Shown: positions 1-9,976, counted from the stretch's first letter. The stretch: DNA of 49,205 nt from Paludibacteraceae bacterium (GCA_018433525.1 JAHDRA010000037.1:1-49205), one strand, 5' to 3'. Numbers and translations are program-made. The notes: generated by a model not told the origin, from the sequence alone.

Positions 1-271
1 ATACTAATAAATACGTTTATTTTTATTCTTATTTTTCGCTTGTTCCAAAAAATTAAAAACAAGGCTATTCCATATCAAAATTTAACCCTTAAACGGGCTG
101 CTTAATATAAAAAAGAAAGTGTCCTTTTGGGACACCCTCACTGAAAATAATAAAAAAGTAAGAGGGGGTTGGGGCAACGCCCCATTAGCAATGATTTCTA
201 AAATATTGATGGGGTATGATTTCTTTCAAACAAAGCGAATTAATTAAAAACAGAACATATTAAACAAATCA
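1..271. other. Non-coding stretch at the window edge
   Basis: No convincing gene. It holds two short hairpins: one with 6-bp arms GTGTCC/GGACAC around position 119-136, and a GGGGC/GCCCC stem at 171-183. The first 100 bases are AT-rich and show no ORF resembling a known protein. The neighbouring gene to the left is not in view, so these hairpins may be its 3' end or part of a regulatory region. Confidence 0.4.
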
Positions 272-305
272 AAGAAACCGGCATAATTTCTCACGCCGGT
301 TTCTT
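272..305 (-). terminator. Terminator of the GH97 gene
   Basis: A perfect 11-bp inverted repeat (AAGAAACCGGC at 272-282, GCCGGTTTCTT at 295-305) lies just past the stop codon of the GH97 gene. On the minus strand it is followed by a T-rich tract, as expected for a Rho-independent terminator. Confidence 0.75.
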
Positions 306-323
306 GTAAGTAAAGAAAATAGT

Positions 324-2468
324 TTATAATTTTTTCAATTCTTTCATTTCTTCTTTTGTAGCTTTCTTCAGACTAATGGCTGCACCACCACCGGGAGCAA
401 GTTTTTGTTTTAATATGCTTTTTGAATTGACCAGAAACTTTTGAATTTTATAAGCCATCGGATTCTCTTTCCAGTCGGCATTTTCAGCATCACTATAAAT
501 TGTGGCAACATACCATTGTTTTGCATCTAAAAAGTTAAAAGGAATAACGGCCATTCGTGCATTTTCATCCGTTATGGCTCCCACAAACCAGTCATCGGTG
601 TTTTTAGCTTTTCGCGCTACCGTGATGTAATCGCCCGGTTCGGCTTCAATGTATTTTGTGTCGTCCCAATCGACAGCCACATCTTTGATAAATTGAAAAG
701 CATCCATTCTTTTTTCGTAATTTTCGGGTAAATCGGCTGCCATTTGTAGTGGACTGTACATTGTTACATAAAGAGCCAATTGTTTTGCCAGTGTTGTATG
801 CACTTGACAGGGATTACCCGGCTGATAATAACTCATTTTTATTTCAAAAATTCCGGGTGTATAATCCATTGGACCTCCCATCAGACGGGTAAAAGGAAGA
901 ATAGTTTCATGTTCGGGCGGATTGCCGGCACTCCAAGCATTAAATTCATTTCCTCTGGCTGCCTCGCAAGCTAACCAGTTGGGATAGGTTCGGTGCAATC
1001 CGGTTGGTCGCACAGGTTCGTGAGCATCAAGCATAATTTTGTTTTCAGCCATTTTTTCGGCTACTCTGATATAGTGATTCACCATCCATTGTCCATCGTG
1101 ATATTCACCACGAGGAATAATTCTGCCCACATAACCGGTTTTAACTGCTTCGTAACCGTTTTCTTTCATAAATTCTATGGCTTTGTCCAATCGCCGTTCA
1201 TAATTGGTTACCGAGGCCGAAGTTTCGTGATGCATAATAATTTTAACTCCTTTGGAAGCAGCGTATCGATGAATTTCCTTCACATCAAAATCTGGATAGG
1301 GAGTAACAAAATCAAAAACTTCTTCTTTCCAGTTTCCCATCCAATCTTCCCAACCCACATTCCATCCTTCGACCAACACACTTGGTATGCCGTTGGCTGC
1401 TGCAAAATCAACATACCTTTTTACGTTTTCGGTTTTGGCTCCGTGTTGTGGAAGGGGTTTTAAAGCATTCCAATCGGTGTCTTTCAGTTTTATGTTTGGC
1501 TCATGAGCATAATTCCACGACCATTTATTGGGAACATGCATGGCCCACCAAATGCCAATAAACTTTTGCGGTTTTATAAAATCGGTATCTTTAATTTTAC
1601 AAGGTTCATTCAGATTCAAAATCATTTTTGAAGCCAGTATGTCTGTTGCTTTGTCGCTGACAATAATGGTACGCCAGGGCGTATTCTGAGGAGTCTGCAT
1701 AAAAGCTTTTACTCCTACTGCACTGGGAACAAGCGAAGAAGTCAATACCAGCTTTTTTTGATCGATAAGCAGCTGCATGGCCGGATAATCGATCAAGGCA
1801 GCTTCAAAAATATTGATATACAATCCGTTATCTGTTTTCATCATCAAAGGACTTTGCACGGCGTTTTTGGCAAAATATCCGTGTGTTCCTATTCCAGATC
1901 CATCAACTTTTGAAGCGTCAACTTCCGAAAGTTTTGTCGTCGTATAATAATATTCGTTGGTATCATAGTCGCCCGGTATCCAAAATGCCTTGTGGTCGGC
2001 CGTCAACGCAAATTGTGTAAATTCCTCCATAATTTGAAAATAACTCAAATTCTGCTGTTTGTCGAATTCGTATCGGAATCCCAAACCATCGTCAAACAAA
2101 CGAAAACGAATTTTCATGGTTCGTTGAGTGGACTTTTGTTCGAGACAAACCAACATTTCGTTGTAATGATTTCTGATTTGACGAACTTCTCCCCAAATTG
2201 GTTCCCATGTTTGGTCAAAAGTGAGGGTGTCTATTTTATGAATTTGAAAACCATTTACGAAAGACGGCATATTTTTTAGTTCAAAACCCATTTTTGACGG
2301 TAGAATTACCGCTTTTTCCCTGTAGAAAAAACTGTATTCGGGTTCACCGGATGGCGTCAATTGAAACTCGAGTTTCAAATTTTTGTTGGGAGAAAGTAGT
2401 GTAGCTGCATTTAATGTGCAGACAATCGAAAAAATAATCAGTGTTGAAAGCAAAATTTTCTTTTTCAT
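324..2468 (-). CDS. Secreted glycoside hydrolase family 97 (SusB-like alpha-glucosidase)
   Basis: A 714-residue protein with an N-terminal signal peptide (lysines at 2-4, then a hydrophobic stretch to about residue 21), so it acts in the periplasm or at the surface. The order of an N-terminal beta-sandwich, central TIM barrel and short C-terminal beta domain, and the length, match GH97. The barrel carries the well conserved segment HEPVRPTGLHRTYPNW and, further on, LMGGPMDYTPGIFEI; these glutamate-rich segments contain the calcium and catalytic carboxylates of the inverting SusB branch rather than the retaining Asp branch. The likely substrates are alpha-glucans or alpha-glucosides. No SusC/SusD pair lies in view, so it is not part of a complete polysaccharide locus here. 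Family call is firm; substrate is inferred. Confidence 0.93.
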   Translation of the reverse strand: MKKKILLSTLIIFSIVCTLNAATLLSPNKNLKLEFQLTPSGEPEYSFFYREKAVILPSKMGFELKNMPSFVNGFQIHKIDTLTFDQTWEPIWGEVRQIRNHYNEMLVCLEQKSTQRTMKIRFRLFDDGLGFRYEFDKQQNLSYFQIMEEFTQFALTADHKAFWIPGDYDTNEYYYTTTKLSEVDASKVDGSGIGTHGYFAKNAVQSPLMMKTDNGLYINIFEAALIDYPAMQLLIDQKKLVLTSSLVPSAVGVKAFMQTPQNTPWRTIIVSDKATDILASKMILNLNEPCKIKDTDFIKPQKFIGIWWAMHVPNKWSWNYAHEPNIKLKDTDWNALKPLPQHGAKTENVKRYVDFAAANGIPSVLVEGWNVGWEDWMGNWKEEVFDFVTPYPDFDVKEIHRYAASKGVKIIMHHETSASVTNYERRLDKAIEFMKENGYEAVKTGYVGRIIPRGEYHDGQWMVNHYIRVAEKMAENKIMLDAHEPVRPTGLHRTYPNWLACEAARGNEFNAWSAGNPPEHETILPFTRLMGGPMDYTPGIFEIKMSYYQPGNPCQVHTTLAKQLALYVTMYSPLQMAADLPENYEKRMDAFQFIKDVAVDWDDTKYIEAEPGDYITVARKAKNTDDWFVGAITDENARMAVIPFNFLDAKQWYVATIYSDAENADWKENPMAYKIQKFLVNSKSILKQKLAPGGGAAISLKKATKEEMKELKKL

Positions 2469-2587
2469 GTGTTGAATAAATTAAAAAAATAATTGTATGA
2501 ATGAACAAAATTAACGGTTTCTTTTGAAGATTTATCCATTAGGAATTAAAATTTTACAAACATCGATTGCAAACGTTTGAAGAAACG

Positions 2588-3097
2588 TTATTTGTGATTT
2601 GGGTTCCATTCTTTCCACTTTTTCCATTCATATTCAAAGTTTAATGTAAATATGCCTTTCTTCATCAGTTGTTCAATTTCTTCAACTTTCCAAAATCGTC
2701 CTTCACTTATCTCATCCTTCGATGGGGAAATAAATCCGTCGTAAAAAGTGAAATAACTGTAAACTAATTCCGACTCAACATCCGAAGTGTAAATGTATTG
2801 ATAAAGAAATTCAGGCTCAAATTTTTGGATGCCCAATTCTTCAAAGGCTTCTCTTTTCAATGCCTCTTCTATTGTTTCTCCATAATCCACATGTCCGCCT
2901 ACCGAAGTGTCCCATTTCCCGGGTTGCACGTCTTTGTTTTTAGCTCTTTTTTGGAGGTAAATTTCATTATTGGAATTTAAAACGTGCAGATGGACAACCG
3001 GATGCAATAAAAAAGAACCGCTATGACATTTTTCCCTGCTTTCCTTCCCGATAATTTCTCCTTTTTCGTTCACTATTGGAAAAAATTCCGTTTTCAT
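2588..3097 (-). CDS. Nudix hydrolase
   Basis: About 169 residues from the ATG at 3097; an upstream in-frame TTG is less likely because the conserved fold begins near this ATG. The Nudix box is intact: GGHVDYGETIEEALKREAFE followed by ELGI, giving the GX5EX7REUXEEXGU pattern that binds Mg2+. The N-terminal part resembles Nudix proteins of the isopentenyl-diphosphate isomerase-like or YfcD-like type (PIVNEKGEIIG, then HPVVHLHV and LQKRA). Members hydrolyse nucleoside diphosphate derivatives or act as isomerases; the substrate cannot be read from sequence. It stands alone, divergent from asnA. Confidence 0.88.
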   Translation of the reverse strand: MKTEFFPIVNEKGEIIGKESREKCHSGSFLLHPVVHLHVLNSNNEIYLQKRAKNKDVQPGKWDTSVGGHVDYGETIEEALKREAFEELGIQKFEPEFLYQYIYTSDVESELVYSYFTFYDGFISPSKDEISEGRFWKVEEIEQLMKKGIFTLNFEYEWKKWKEWNPNHK

Positions 3098-3451
3098 TTT
3101 CAATCGCTTTTTGGATGAATTTTCAAAGTTAATCAAATTTATTGTATTTGATAGTTTTGTTCATAAAACAGCAAATTGTATATCTATTTTTTATCAATAC
3201 TATGCTTTTACTGTACCATTGTAAATAAAAATGTCGATAATTGATATATTTTGATTTTTTAACATCTCAATTTGGTTAAAAATTTTATTTTCAATTTACT
3301 GATTTTCAATGGATTATTATTTATTCCGAAAATTTTTACTCTTCCTTTCCTTCTTGTGAATCAAAAAAATCGGTAAGGAATGATTATCTTTGCTTCTTAA
3401 TTTTTTAAAACAATAGAACATTTTATCGACCATCAGCAAATAAATTAAAAT
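3098..3451. other. Divergent intergenic region, Nudix gene / asnA
   Basis: An AT-rich stretch of about 350 bases without a gene. A good Bacteroidota -7 element, TATCTTTG, lies at 3385-3392, about 60 bases before asnA; no clear TTTG at the matching -33 distance was seen. Nothing else is recognisable. Confidence 0.45.
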
Positions 3452-4489
3452 ATGAGCTATTTTATTCGACCAAAAAATTATCAACCTTTACTCGATTTGC
3501 AGCAAACCGAATTGGGCATCAAGAAAATAAAAGATTTTTTTCAGTCGAATCTCTCCTCCGAATTGCGTTTGCGCCGTGTAACTGCACCTCTTTTTGTTCT
3601 CAAGGATACGGGAATTAATGACGATTTAAACGGTGTGGAACGCGCTGTAAGTTTTCCCATCAAAGATATGAACGATGCCACTGCCGAAGTTGTTCATTCG
3701 TTGGCAAAATGGAAAAGGGTAGCATTGGCCAATTACGGTATCCAAAACGGATACGGTATTTACACCGATATGAATGCCATTCGGGCAGACGAAGAGCTTG
3801 GAAATCTCCACTCTTTATATGTCGATCAGTGGGACTGGGAAAGAGTCATGAGCCGCGAAGAAAGAAATTTGGAATTTCTAAAAGAGATTGTCCGTCGTAT
3901 TTATGCCACTTTTTTGCGGACAGAATATCTGGTTTGGGAAAGTTTTCCTCAAATTGAACCTTGTTTGCCTTCCGATATAGTATTTATTCATGCGGAAGAG
4001 CTTCGGCAAATGTACCCTGAACTTACTCCAAAGGAAAGAGAAAACGAGTTTGCCAGAATACACAAAGCTATTTTTGTCATTGGCATAGGGGGCAAGTTGG
4101 GCGATGGGAGCAAACATGATGGACGTGCTCCCGATTATGATGACTGGTCGACGATTGCCGAAAATGGCTTGCCCGGACTTAATGGCGATATTATTCTTTG
4201 GAATCCGGTTCTCGAAATGGCTTTTGAAGTTTCATCAATGGGCATTCGAGTGGACAGCGACGCATTATTGCGTCAGTTGGAAATGGAAGGAAAGCAGGAA
4301 AGATTGCAATTGTATTTCCACAAATCACTCATGGAAGGGCGTCTGCCTCTTTCCATTGGCGGAGGTATCGGACAGTCGCGACTTTGTATGTTTTTCCTTC
4401 GTAAAGCGCATATTGGCGAAATTCAGTCAAGTATCTGGCCCGAAGAAATTCAACAGGAATGTAAAAAACTAAATATTGTTTTAATGTAA
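3452..4489 (+). CDS. asnA: Aspartate-ammonia ligase (AsnA-type asparagine synthetase)
   Basis: A 345-residue class II synthetase-like enzyme that makes asparagine from aspartate, ammonia and ATP. Recognisable blocks include the start (FIRPKNYQPLLDLQQTELGI), LRRVTAPLFV, the NDDLNGVERAVSF segment, and the C-terminal LPLSIGGGIGQSRLCMFFLR motif of the ATP/aspartyl-adenylate site, which resembles motif 3 of AspRS-like enzymes. Full length for the family (about 330-345). It is a single transcription unit with a terminator directly downstream. Confidence 0.97.
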   Translation: MSYFIRPKNYQPLLDLQQTELGIKKIKDFFQSNLSSELRLRRVTAPLFVLKDTGINDDLNGVERAVSFPIKDMNDATAEVVHSLAKWKRVALANYGIQNGYGIYTDMNAIRADEELGNLHSLYVDQWDWERVMSREERNLEFLKEIVRRIYATFLRTEYLVWESFPQIEPCLPSDIVFIHAEELRQMYPELTPKERENEFARIHKAIFVIGIGGKLGDGSKHDGRAPDYDDWSTIAENGLPGLNGDIILWNPVLEMAFEVSSMGIRVDSDALLRQLEMEGKQERLQLYFHKSLMEGRLPLSIGGGIGQSRLCMFFLRKAHIGEIQSSIWPEEIQQECKKLNIVLM

Positions 4490-4522
4490 TCGGTTTCCAA
4501 TTATTTCAACCAAATAAAATTT

Positions 4523-4557
4523 TCCCAGAATACCCTCTGGTTTTTGGGATTTTTTGT
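4523..4557 (+). terminator. Probable asnA terminator
   Basis: TCCCA (4524-4528) pairs with TGGGA (4546-4550), with an inner CCAGA/TCTGG pairing as an alternative, followed by a run of six T. Located 35 bases past the asnA stop. Confidence 0.6.
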
Positions 4558-4642
4558 GCCAATAAATATTGGGAAGCGAATAAATTTTTAACGACAAATG
4601 AAGCGAAATTCTTACAAATAATCTTTTTTGCCGATTTTTCTA

Positions 4643-4671
4643 TTGAATATGGGCATTTTTTTGTACTTTCG
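4643..4671 (+). promoter_or_regulatory. Candidate promoter of hisIE-ftsE
   Basis: TTG at 4643 and a TACTTTCG near-match to the TAnnTTTG -7 box at 4664-4671, spaced about 18 bases. One mismatch in the -7 box, so moderate confidence. Confidence 0.4.
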
Positions 4672-4705
4672 CTTGCTGTAAATTCAAAATAAAATTTTTG
4701 ACAAT

Positions 4706-5299
4706 ATGAATTTAGATTTTCAAAAAATGGGCGGACTGATTCCGGCCATTATTCAAGATGAGTGGACTTCCAAAGTCTTGATGCTGGGATTTATGAATGA
4801 AGAAGCACTCGAAAAAACTTTGGCTACAGGAAAAGTTACTTTTTTCAGCCGGACCAAAAATCGTTTGTGGACAAAAGGTGAGGAAAGCGGGAATTTTTTA
4901 AATCTTGTTTCCATTACGCCCGATTGCGACAACGATACTTTGCTCGTCAAAGTTCATCCCACCGGCCCTGTTTGCCATACGGGCAATGACACTTGTTGGG
5001 GAGAAACCAATCAGGGAGATTTTAGTTTTATAAATTATTTGCAGAATTTTATCAAGAAAAGATACGAAGAAATGCCCGAAGGTTCTTATACGACTTCTCT
5101 ATTTAAAAGTGGTGTGAACCGAATGGCTCAAAAAATTGGCGAGGAAGCTGTCGAAACAGTGATTGAAGCAGTTAACGGAACGGATGAAGGTTTTATTTAT
5201 GAAGCTTCCGATTTAATTTATCATCTTATTGTTTTGCTGACTTCAAAGGGATTTTCGCTCGACGATATTGGAAAAGAATTGAAAAAACGCCACAAATAA
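4706..5299 (+). CDS. hisIE: Bifunctional phosphoribosyl-AMP cyclohydrolase / phosphoribosyl-ATP pyrophosphatase
   Basis: A 197-residue fusion catalysing steps 2 and 3 of histidine biosynthesis in the cytoplasm. Residues 1-110 are the HisI domain: FFSRTKNRLWTKGEESGN, then a DCDND metal site and the HPTGPVCHTGNDTCW zinc-ligand segment. From about residue 115 the HisE domain follows, with SYTTSLF, a helical QKIGEEAVETVIEA metal-binding segment and a YEASDLIYHLIVLL helix. No other his genes are present here. The gene's TAA stop is directly followed by the GTG start of the ftsE-like gene, so the two are almost certainly co-transcribed and may be translationally coupled. Confidence 0.96.
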   Translation: MNLDFQKMGGLIPAIIQDEWTSKVLMLGFMNEEALEKTLATGKVTFFSRTKNRLWTKGEESGNFLNLVSITPDCDNDTLLVKVHPTGPVCHTGNDTCWGETNQGDFSFINYLQNFIKKRYEEMPEGSYTTSLFKSGVNRMAQKIGEEAVETVIEAVNGTDEGFIYEASDLIYHLIVLLTSKGFSLDDIGKELKKRHK

Positions 5300-5983
5300 G
5301 TGAAAATGATGACAAAAAAATTATTGGTCAAATATGTCGATGTAAATCTCTATCAGCAGGAAATGTTGGTGTTGAAGGATGTGCAGCTCGAAATTTATTC
5401 CGGCGAATTTATTTATTTATTGGGAAAAGTTGGAAGCGGAAAAAGTTCTTTACTGAAATCGTTTTATGGAGAAGTACCTATCGATTCAGGTTCAGCAGGA
5501 GTTTTAAACTATGATTTAAGAAATTTAAAATCTAATGAAATTCCTTTTTTGAGGCGAAAAATCGGCATCGTTTTTCAGGATTTTCAACTGCTCACCGATC
5601 GAACCGTACACGATAACCTTGAATTTGTATTGAAGGCTACCGGTTGGAAGGACAAACAGGCCATAGATGAACAGATTGAAGCGGCTTTGTTGCAGGTTGG
5701 GATGCAGAACAAAAGTTACAAAATGCCTCATCAACTTTCCGGCGGCGAACAGCAACGTGTAGTTATTGCTCGGGCTTTACTCAATTCACCCGAAATGATT
5801 TTGGCTGATGAACCGACAGGTAATCTCGATCCCGAAACCGGCAATGAATTGGTTCAGCTGCTTTACGAAATTTGTCGCTCGTCAGATACCACAGTAGTAA
5901 TGGCCACCCACAACATGACTTGGGTAGAAAAATATCCCGGACGTATTATACGTTTCGAAAACGAACAATTGATAGAAAACTGA
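5300..5983 (+). CDS. ftsE: FtsE-like cell-division ABC ATPase
   Basis: A 227-residue ATP-binding protein of the FtsE/LolD type. The Walker A motif GKVGSGKSS lies near residue 42, the signature [15 protein letters not shown] near 140, and Walker [11 protein letters not shown] near 160, followed by the H-loop ATHN. FtsE normally pairs with the membrane protein FtsX to control septal peptidoglycan hydrolases; no ftsX is adjacent. Possible starts are the GTG at 5300, which abuts the hisIE stop, or ATGs at 5306 and 5309; the protein hardly differs. It ends 4 bases from the convergent proS stop. LolD-like function cannot be excluded on sequence alone. Confidence 0.85.
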   Translation: MKMMTKKLLVKYVDVNLYQQEMLVLKDVQLEIYSGEFIYLLGKVGSGKSSLLKSFYGEVPIDSGSAGVLNYDLRNLKSNEIPFLRRKIGIVFQDFQLLTDRTVHDNLEFVLKATGWKDKQAIDEQIEAALLQVGMQNKSYKMPHQLSGGEQQRVVIARALLNSPEMILADEPTGNLDPETGNELVQLLYEICRSSDTTVVMATHNMTWVEKYPGRIIRFENEQLIEN

Positions 5984-5987
5984 TTTT

Positions 5988-7469
5988 TCAGTAAGCTCGG
6001 GCAAAAATCACTCTTTGTTTGGATGGTTTGCCTGTTACCATACACACTCCCGGAGTTTGGTCTCCTTCCAGAGGAATACACCGAATGGTAGCTTTGGTTT
6101 CTTGCTTGATTTTTTCTTCGGTTTCCGGTGTGCCATCCCAATGACAAAGTAAAAATCCACCTTTTTCTATTTCAATCTTAAATTCTTCGTACGAATTTAC
6201 TTCTCTGGTAACCGAAGTTCTGAAGTCAAAAGCTTTTTGATAAATATTTTTCTGAATTTCTTCCAGAAGTTTGGAAACATATATCTCAATATTTTCGGCC
6301 GAAACAGTTTCCTTTGTTAAAGTATCCCGACGTGCCACTTCAACCGTATTGTTTTCCAAATCACGTGCGCCGATAGCCAATCTTACTGGAACGCCTTTCA
6401 GTTCGTATTCGGCAAATTTCCAACCCGGTTTTTTGGTATCGTCATCATCATATTTCACGGTAATTCCGAACTTTTTCAACTCCTTCATAATTTTTTCTGC
6501 CTTTTCGGTAATTGCAGATAGCTGTTCGGGTTGTTTGTAAATAGGAACAATGACTACTTGATGTGGTGCCAGCGTTGGTGGCAAAACCAGCCCGTTGTCG
6601 TCGGAGTGAGCCATGATAAGCGCTCCGATAAGTCTGGTTGAAACTCCCCAAGAAGTTGCCCATACATAATCCTGCTTGTTGTTTTTATCGACAAATGTAA
6701 CATCAAATGCTTTTGCAAAATTTTGTCCCAGAAAGTGGGAAGTACCTGCTTGAAGAGCTTTCCCATCTTGCATAAGTGCCTCAATACAAAATGTTTCCAA
6801 AGCTCCGGCAAAACGTTCATTGGGCGATTTCACGCCTTTCACCACTGGAATTGCCATGAAATTTTCAACAAAGTCGGCATAAACATTCAACATTTTTTTT
6901 GCTTCTTCCAGTGCTTCTGCTTCCGTTGCATGAGCTGTATGACCTTCTTGCCACAAAAACTCAGCGGTACGCAAAAACAATCTTGTGCGCATTTCCCAGC
7001 GTACCACATTTGCCCATTGATTGATCAATATCGGCAAATCACGGTACGATTGAATCCAGTTTTTGTAAGTACTCCAAATTATGGTTTCGGAAGTGGGTCT
7101 TACAATCAGTTCTTCTTCCAGCTTAGCTTCAGGATCCACAATCAGTCCATTCCCTTCAGGATCAGCTTTCAGACGATGGTGCGTAACCACTGCACATTCT
7201 TTGGCAAAACCTTCCACGTGTTCGGCTTCCCGACTCAAATAGGATTTGGGAATAAACAGCGGAAAATAAGCATTGACATGCCCTGTTTCTTTGAATTTTC
7301 TGTCGAGTTCCGATTGTATCTTTTCCCAAATAGCATAGCCGTAGGGTTTAATAACCATACAACCTCTTACTGAAGAATTTTCTGCCAAATCGGCTTTTAT
7401 CACCAAATCATTGTACCACTGTGAGTAGTTTTCCGAACGGGGTGTCAATTCTTTAAGTTCTTTTCCCAT
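5988..7469 (-). CDS. proS: Prolyl-tRNA synthetase, eukaryote/archaeal type
   Basis: About 493 residues from the ATG at 7469 (the protein starts [19 protein letters not shown]); a longer in-frame extension is rejected because it lacks family similarity. It is a class II synthetase of the short ProRS type that lacks the bacterial editing domain: [20 protein letters not shown] near the start, [15 protein letters not shown] (motif 2 region), [32 protein letters not shown], then an anticodon-binding domain. It ends with the terminal tyrosine (FARAY) typical of this class. It charges tRNA-Pro. This form is usual in Bacteroidota. Confidence 0.97.
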   Translation of the reverse strand: MGKELKELTPRSENYSQWYNDLVIKADLAENSSVRGCMVIKPYGYAIWEKIQSELDRKFKETGHVNAYFPLFIPKSYLSREAEHVEGFAKECAVVTHHRLKADPEGNGLIVDPEAKLEEELIVRPTSETIIWSTYKNWIQSYRDLPILINQWANVVRWEMRTRLFLRTAEFLWQEGHTAHATEAEALEEAKKMLNVYADFVENFMAIPVVKGVKSPNERFAGALETFCIEALMQDGKALQAGTSHFLGQNFAKAFDVTFVDKNNKQDYVWATSWGVSTRLIGALIMAHSDDNGLVLPPTLAPHQVVIVPIYKQPEQLSAITEKAEKIMKELKKFGITVKYDDDDTKKPGWKFAEYELKGVPVRLAIGARDLENNTVEVARRDTLTKETVSAENIEIYVSKLLEEIQKNIYQKAFDFRTSVTREVNSYEEFKIEIEKGGFLLCHWDGTPETEEKIKQETKATIRCIPLEGDQTPGVCMVTGKPSKQRVIFARAY

Positions 7470-7595
7470 AATTTGCGTATAATGATATTTCTTTTTGAAA
7501 AGGAAACGATCTGTAATTTGTAGGATTGTTTCCCGAAAAATTTCGGAGTGCAAAGTTAATCAAAATTTACGACTTATTTGCTTGCTGAATCAGGT

Positions 7596-8006
7596 TTAAC
7601 TGATTATGGTGGCTACCAAGGTACGATTTCCGCCTCTGTTTTTGAATTCGCAAAGATAAATTCCCTGCCATATTCCAAGATTCAAATGTCCATTGGTAAT
7701 GGGGATAAGCAGACTTACTCCGGAAAGGGTGCTTTTGGCATGTGCAGGCATATCATCGCTGCCTTCCAGTGTATGTTCGTAGTAAGATTGATTTTCCGGC
7801 ACCAGTCGGCTAAAAATTTCAAACAGATCCGTTTGTACATCAGGATCGGCATTTTCGTTTATGGTTAAGGCGGCAGAAGTATGTTTCAGAAAAAGATGCA
7901 GCAATCCTTTTTCGGGCAGGACAGGCAAATGTTGTAAAATTTCGCGTGTAATTAAATGGCAGCCCTTTCGGTAAGCTTGAAGTGTTATCTCAGTTTGAAA
8001 TATCAT
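7596..8006 (-). CDS. YjbQ/UPF0047 family protein
   Basis: About 136 residues from the ATG at 8006 (MIFQTEITLQAYRKG). The family hallmarks are present: GLLHLFLKHTSAALTINENAD, then DMPAHAKSTLSG, and the C-terminal GIWQGIYLCEF segment with conserved His, Asn and Glu lining a small trimeric barrel. Some members show weak thiamin-phosphate synthase activity and the physiological role is unsettled. Located 42 bases past the longest proS reading frame on the same strand, so it lies upstream of proS and may share its transcript. Confidence 0.92.
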   Translation of the reverse strand: MIFQTEITLQAYRKGCHLITREILQHLPVLPEKGLLHLFLKHTSAALTINENADPDVQTDLFEIFSRLVPENQSYYEHTLEGSDDMPAHAKSTLSGVSLLIPITNGHLNLGIWQGIYLCEFKNRGGNRTLVATIIS

Positions 8007-8235
8007 TGTTTGAATATTTTTCGACAAAAATAACTCTTCTTAAAAATTTGTGCAATAAACCGACAAAGAGAAAATTTGATTACTTGATTTCGTCAACACA
8101 TTTTTTTATAAAAAGGGAAGTGGTTGTAGTCGTTGCGCATTAAATTGTCGTTCCAGAAAATCAAATCAATATCAATATCAATAACTCAAAGTAAGATTTT
8201 ATTTTACCATTGTTTTTTTTGAGTTTTCATAGGTC

Positions 8236-8268
8236 TTTGGGTAAATTGAAAATAAACTTGTAAATTTG
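8236..8268 (+). promoter_or_regulatory. Promoter of tyrS
   Basis: TTTG at 8236-8239, 21 bases, then TAAATTTG at 8261-8268: a good match to the Bacteroidota housekeeping promoter. The start codon used for tyrS (8299) lies 30 bases downstream. Confidence 0.65.
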
Positions 8269-8298
8269 CACTCCGAATTAAAAAACCTGAATTTGCAC

Positions 8299-9591
8299 AT
8301 GAATTTTATTGAAGAATTACGTTGGCGGGGAATGATTCATTCCATGATGCCCGGCACGGAAGAACAACTTGCCAGAGAAATGACTACAGCTTATGTGGGT
8401 ATCGATCCAACAGCCGATTCGCTCCATATTGGTCATTTGGTCAGTATTATGATTTTGCGTCATTTTCAACGTGCAGGCCATAAACCCATCGCTCTGATAG
8501 GTGGCGCTACAGGAATGATTGGAGATCCTTCCATGAAATCATCCGAACGAAATCTGTTGGACGAAGCTACCTTGCGACACAATCAGGCGTGCATTAAGAA
8601 TCAGTTGACAAAATTTCTCGATTTCGGCAGCGATGCGCCCAATGCCGCTGAATTGGTCAACAATTACGATTGGATGAAAGATTATACCTTTCTTAATTTT
8701 ATTCGCGATATTGGCAAGCACATCACCGTTAATTACATGATGGCGAAAGATTCCGTAAAAAAACGTTTAAGCAGCGATTCGAGCGAAGGAATGTCTTTTA
8801 CCGAATTTTCCTATCAGTTGATTCAGGGTTACGATTTTTTGTGGCTTTACGAAAATAAAAATTGTAAACTTCAGATGGGAGGTTCCGATCAATGGGGAAA
8901 CATTACTACCGGAACCGAACTGATTCGCCGAAAAACTGGTGGCGAAGCCTTCGCTTTGGTTTGCCCGCTGATTACCAAAGCCGATGGTGGCAAATTTGGT
9001 AAAACGGAAAGCGGAAATGTTTGGCTTGATGCTCGTTATACTTCTCCTTACAAATTTTATCAGTTTTGGATGAATGTAAGCGATGCCGATGCCGAGAAAT
9101 ATATTAAAATATTTACTTTTCTGAGTAAGGAAGAAATCGATGCACTGATCGACGAACATACCAAAGCGCCTCATTTGCGAATTTTACAAAAAAAACTGGC
9201 GCAAGAAGTTACCATCATGGTACATTCTGAGGCTGATTATCAGGCTGCCGTTGAAGCTTCCAATATTTTATTTGGAAATTCTACGCCTGAAGCTTTGAGA
9301 AAACTCGACGAGGATACATTGCTGGCCGTTTTTGAAGGAGTTCCGCAATTCAACATTCCGAAATCTTCTCTCGAAAGCGGAATAAAGGCGGTCGATCTTT
9401 TTACGGAAACCGCACCCGTTTTTCCTTCAAAGGGAGAAATGAGAAAAATGGTACAATCGGGAGGAGTAAGCATAAATAAAAATAAACTGAAACAGTTTGA
9501 CGAAGTTATCAACACTTCTTACCTTATCGACAATAAATATTTACTGGTTCAGAAAGGGAAGAAAAATTATTTTCTGCTGATAGCCGAATAG
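8299..9591 (+). CDS. tyrS: Tyrosyl-tRNA synthetase
   Basis: About 430 residues. An in-frame ATG at 8266 is rejected because it overlaps the -7 promoter box; the conserved start is [19 protein letters not shown] at 8299. It is a class I synthetase with the HIGH motif ([11 protein letters not shown]), the tyrosine pocket ([22 protein letters not shown]) and the KMSKS-equivalent [10 protein letters not shown]-terminal S4-like RNA-binding domain follows ([16 protein letters not shown]). Length and order match bacterial TyrRS. Single-gene unit. Confidence 0.97.
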   Translation: MNFIEELRWRGMIHSMMPGTEEQLAREMTTAYVGIDPTADSLHIGHLVSIMILRHFQRAGHKPIALIGGATGMIGDPSMKSSERNLLDEATLRHNQACIKNQLTKFLDFGSDAPNAAELVNNYDWMKDYTFLNFIRDIGKHITVNYMMAKDSVKKRLSSDSSEGMSFTEFSYQLIQGYDFLWLYENKNCKLQMGGSDQWGNITTGTELIRRKTGGEAFALVCPLITKADGGKFGKTESGNVWLDARYTSPYKFYQFWMNVSDADAEKYIKIFTFLSKEEIDALIDEHTKAPHLRILQKKLAQEVTIMVHSEADYQAAVEASNILFGNSTPEALRKLDEDTLLAVFEGVPQFNIPKSSLESGIKAVDLFTETAPVFPSKGEMRKMVQSGGVSINKNKLKQFDEVINTSYLIDNKYLLVQKGKKNYFLLIAE

Positions 9592-9628
9592 AAAATCGCA
9601 CTACTTCAACATATTTTGGCTGTAAAAT

Positions 9629-9659
9629 TTTGACAGAAAAAAAATCGGTTGTATCTTTG
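9629..9659 (+). promoter_or_regulatory. Promoter of tRNA-Gln(UUG)
   Basis: TTTG at 9629-9632, 19 bases, TATCTTTG at 9652-9659: a perfect Bacteroidota promoter 36 bases before the mature tRNA. Confidence 0.75.
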
Positions 9660-9695
9660 TGCCCGCTTGCTGAAAGATTGCAGCGAAAGTTTGTT

Positions 9696-9766
9696 TGTCT
9701 CATGGTGTAATGGTAGCACTGCAGTTTTTGGTACTGCCTGTCTAGGTTCGAATCCTAGTGAGACAA
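9696..9766 (+). tRNA. tRNA-Gln (anticodon UUG)
   Basis: Cloverleaf with acceptor stem TGTCTCA/TGAGACA, D arm GTG/CAC, anticodon stem GCAGT/ACTGC enclosing loop TTTTGGT (anticodon TTG), and T arm with a normal TTCGAAT loop. The CCA end is not encoded. It decodes CAA. Confidence 0.96.
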
Positions 9767-9832
9767 CTGTTTTTCTGGCGGTTGAGCTTTTTCAAAAGGT
9801 TCAATCGTTTTTTTTACAAGCCAAAAAAACTC

Positions 9833-9863
9833 TTTGCCACAAACAAAATAATTTGTATTTTTG
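9833..9863 (+). promoter_or_regulatory. Promoter of tRNA-Gln(CUG)
   Basis: TTTG at 9833-9836, 19 bases, TATTTTTG at 9856-9863. The second tRNA-Gln therefore has its own promoter, although it lies only 139 bases past the first. Confidence 0.7.
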
Positions 9864-9905
9864 CAAAGGGTTTTAAAGTTCCCGATTTCTCTGAAATACA
9901 CATTC

Positions 9906-9976
9906 TGTCTCATGGTGTAATGGTAGCACGTCAGATTCTGGATCTGCCTGTCTAGGTTCGAATCCTAGTGAGACAA
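9906..9976 (+). tRNA. tRNA-Gln (anticodon CUG)
   Basis: Identical to the preceding tRNA-Gln in the acceptor, D and T arms, but with anticodon stem TCAGA/TCTGC and loop TTCTGGA (anticodon CTG). The outermost anticodon-stem pair is a T27/C43 mismatch. It decodes CAG. It is probably a tandem duplicate that diverged in the anticodon arm. Confidence 0.95.

Noticed and set aside
993..1463. 156-codon frame opposite the GH97 gene
   Set aside because: Antisense shadow of a well supported coding region.
6723..7373. 216-codon plus-strand frame
   Set aside because: Antisense to proS and rich in Phe and Cys, as shadows of this codon usage often are.
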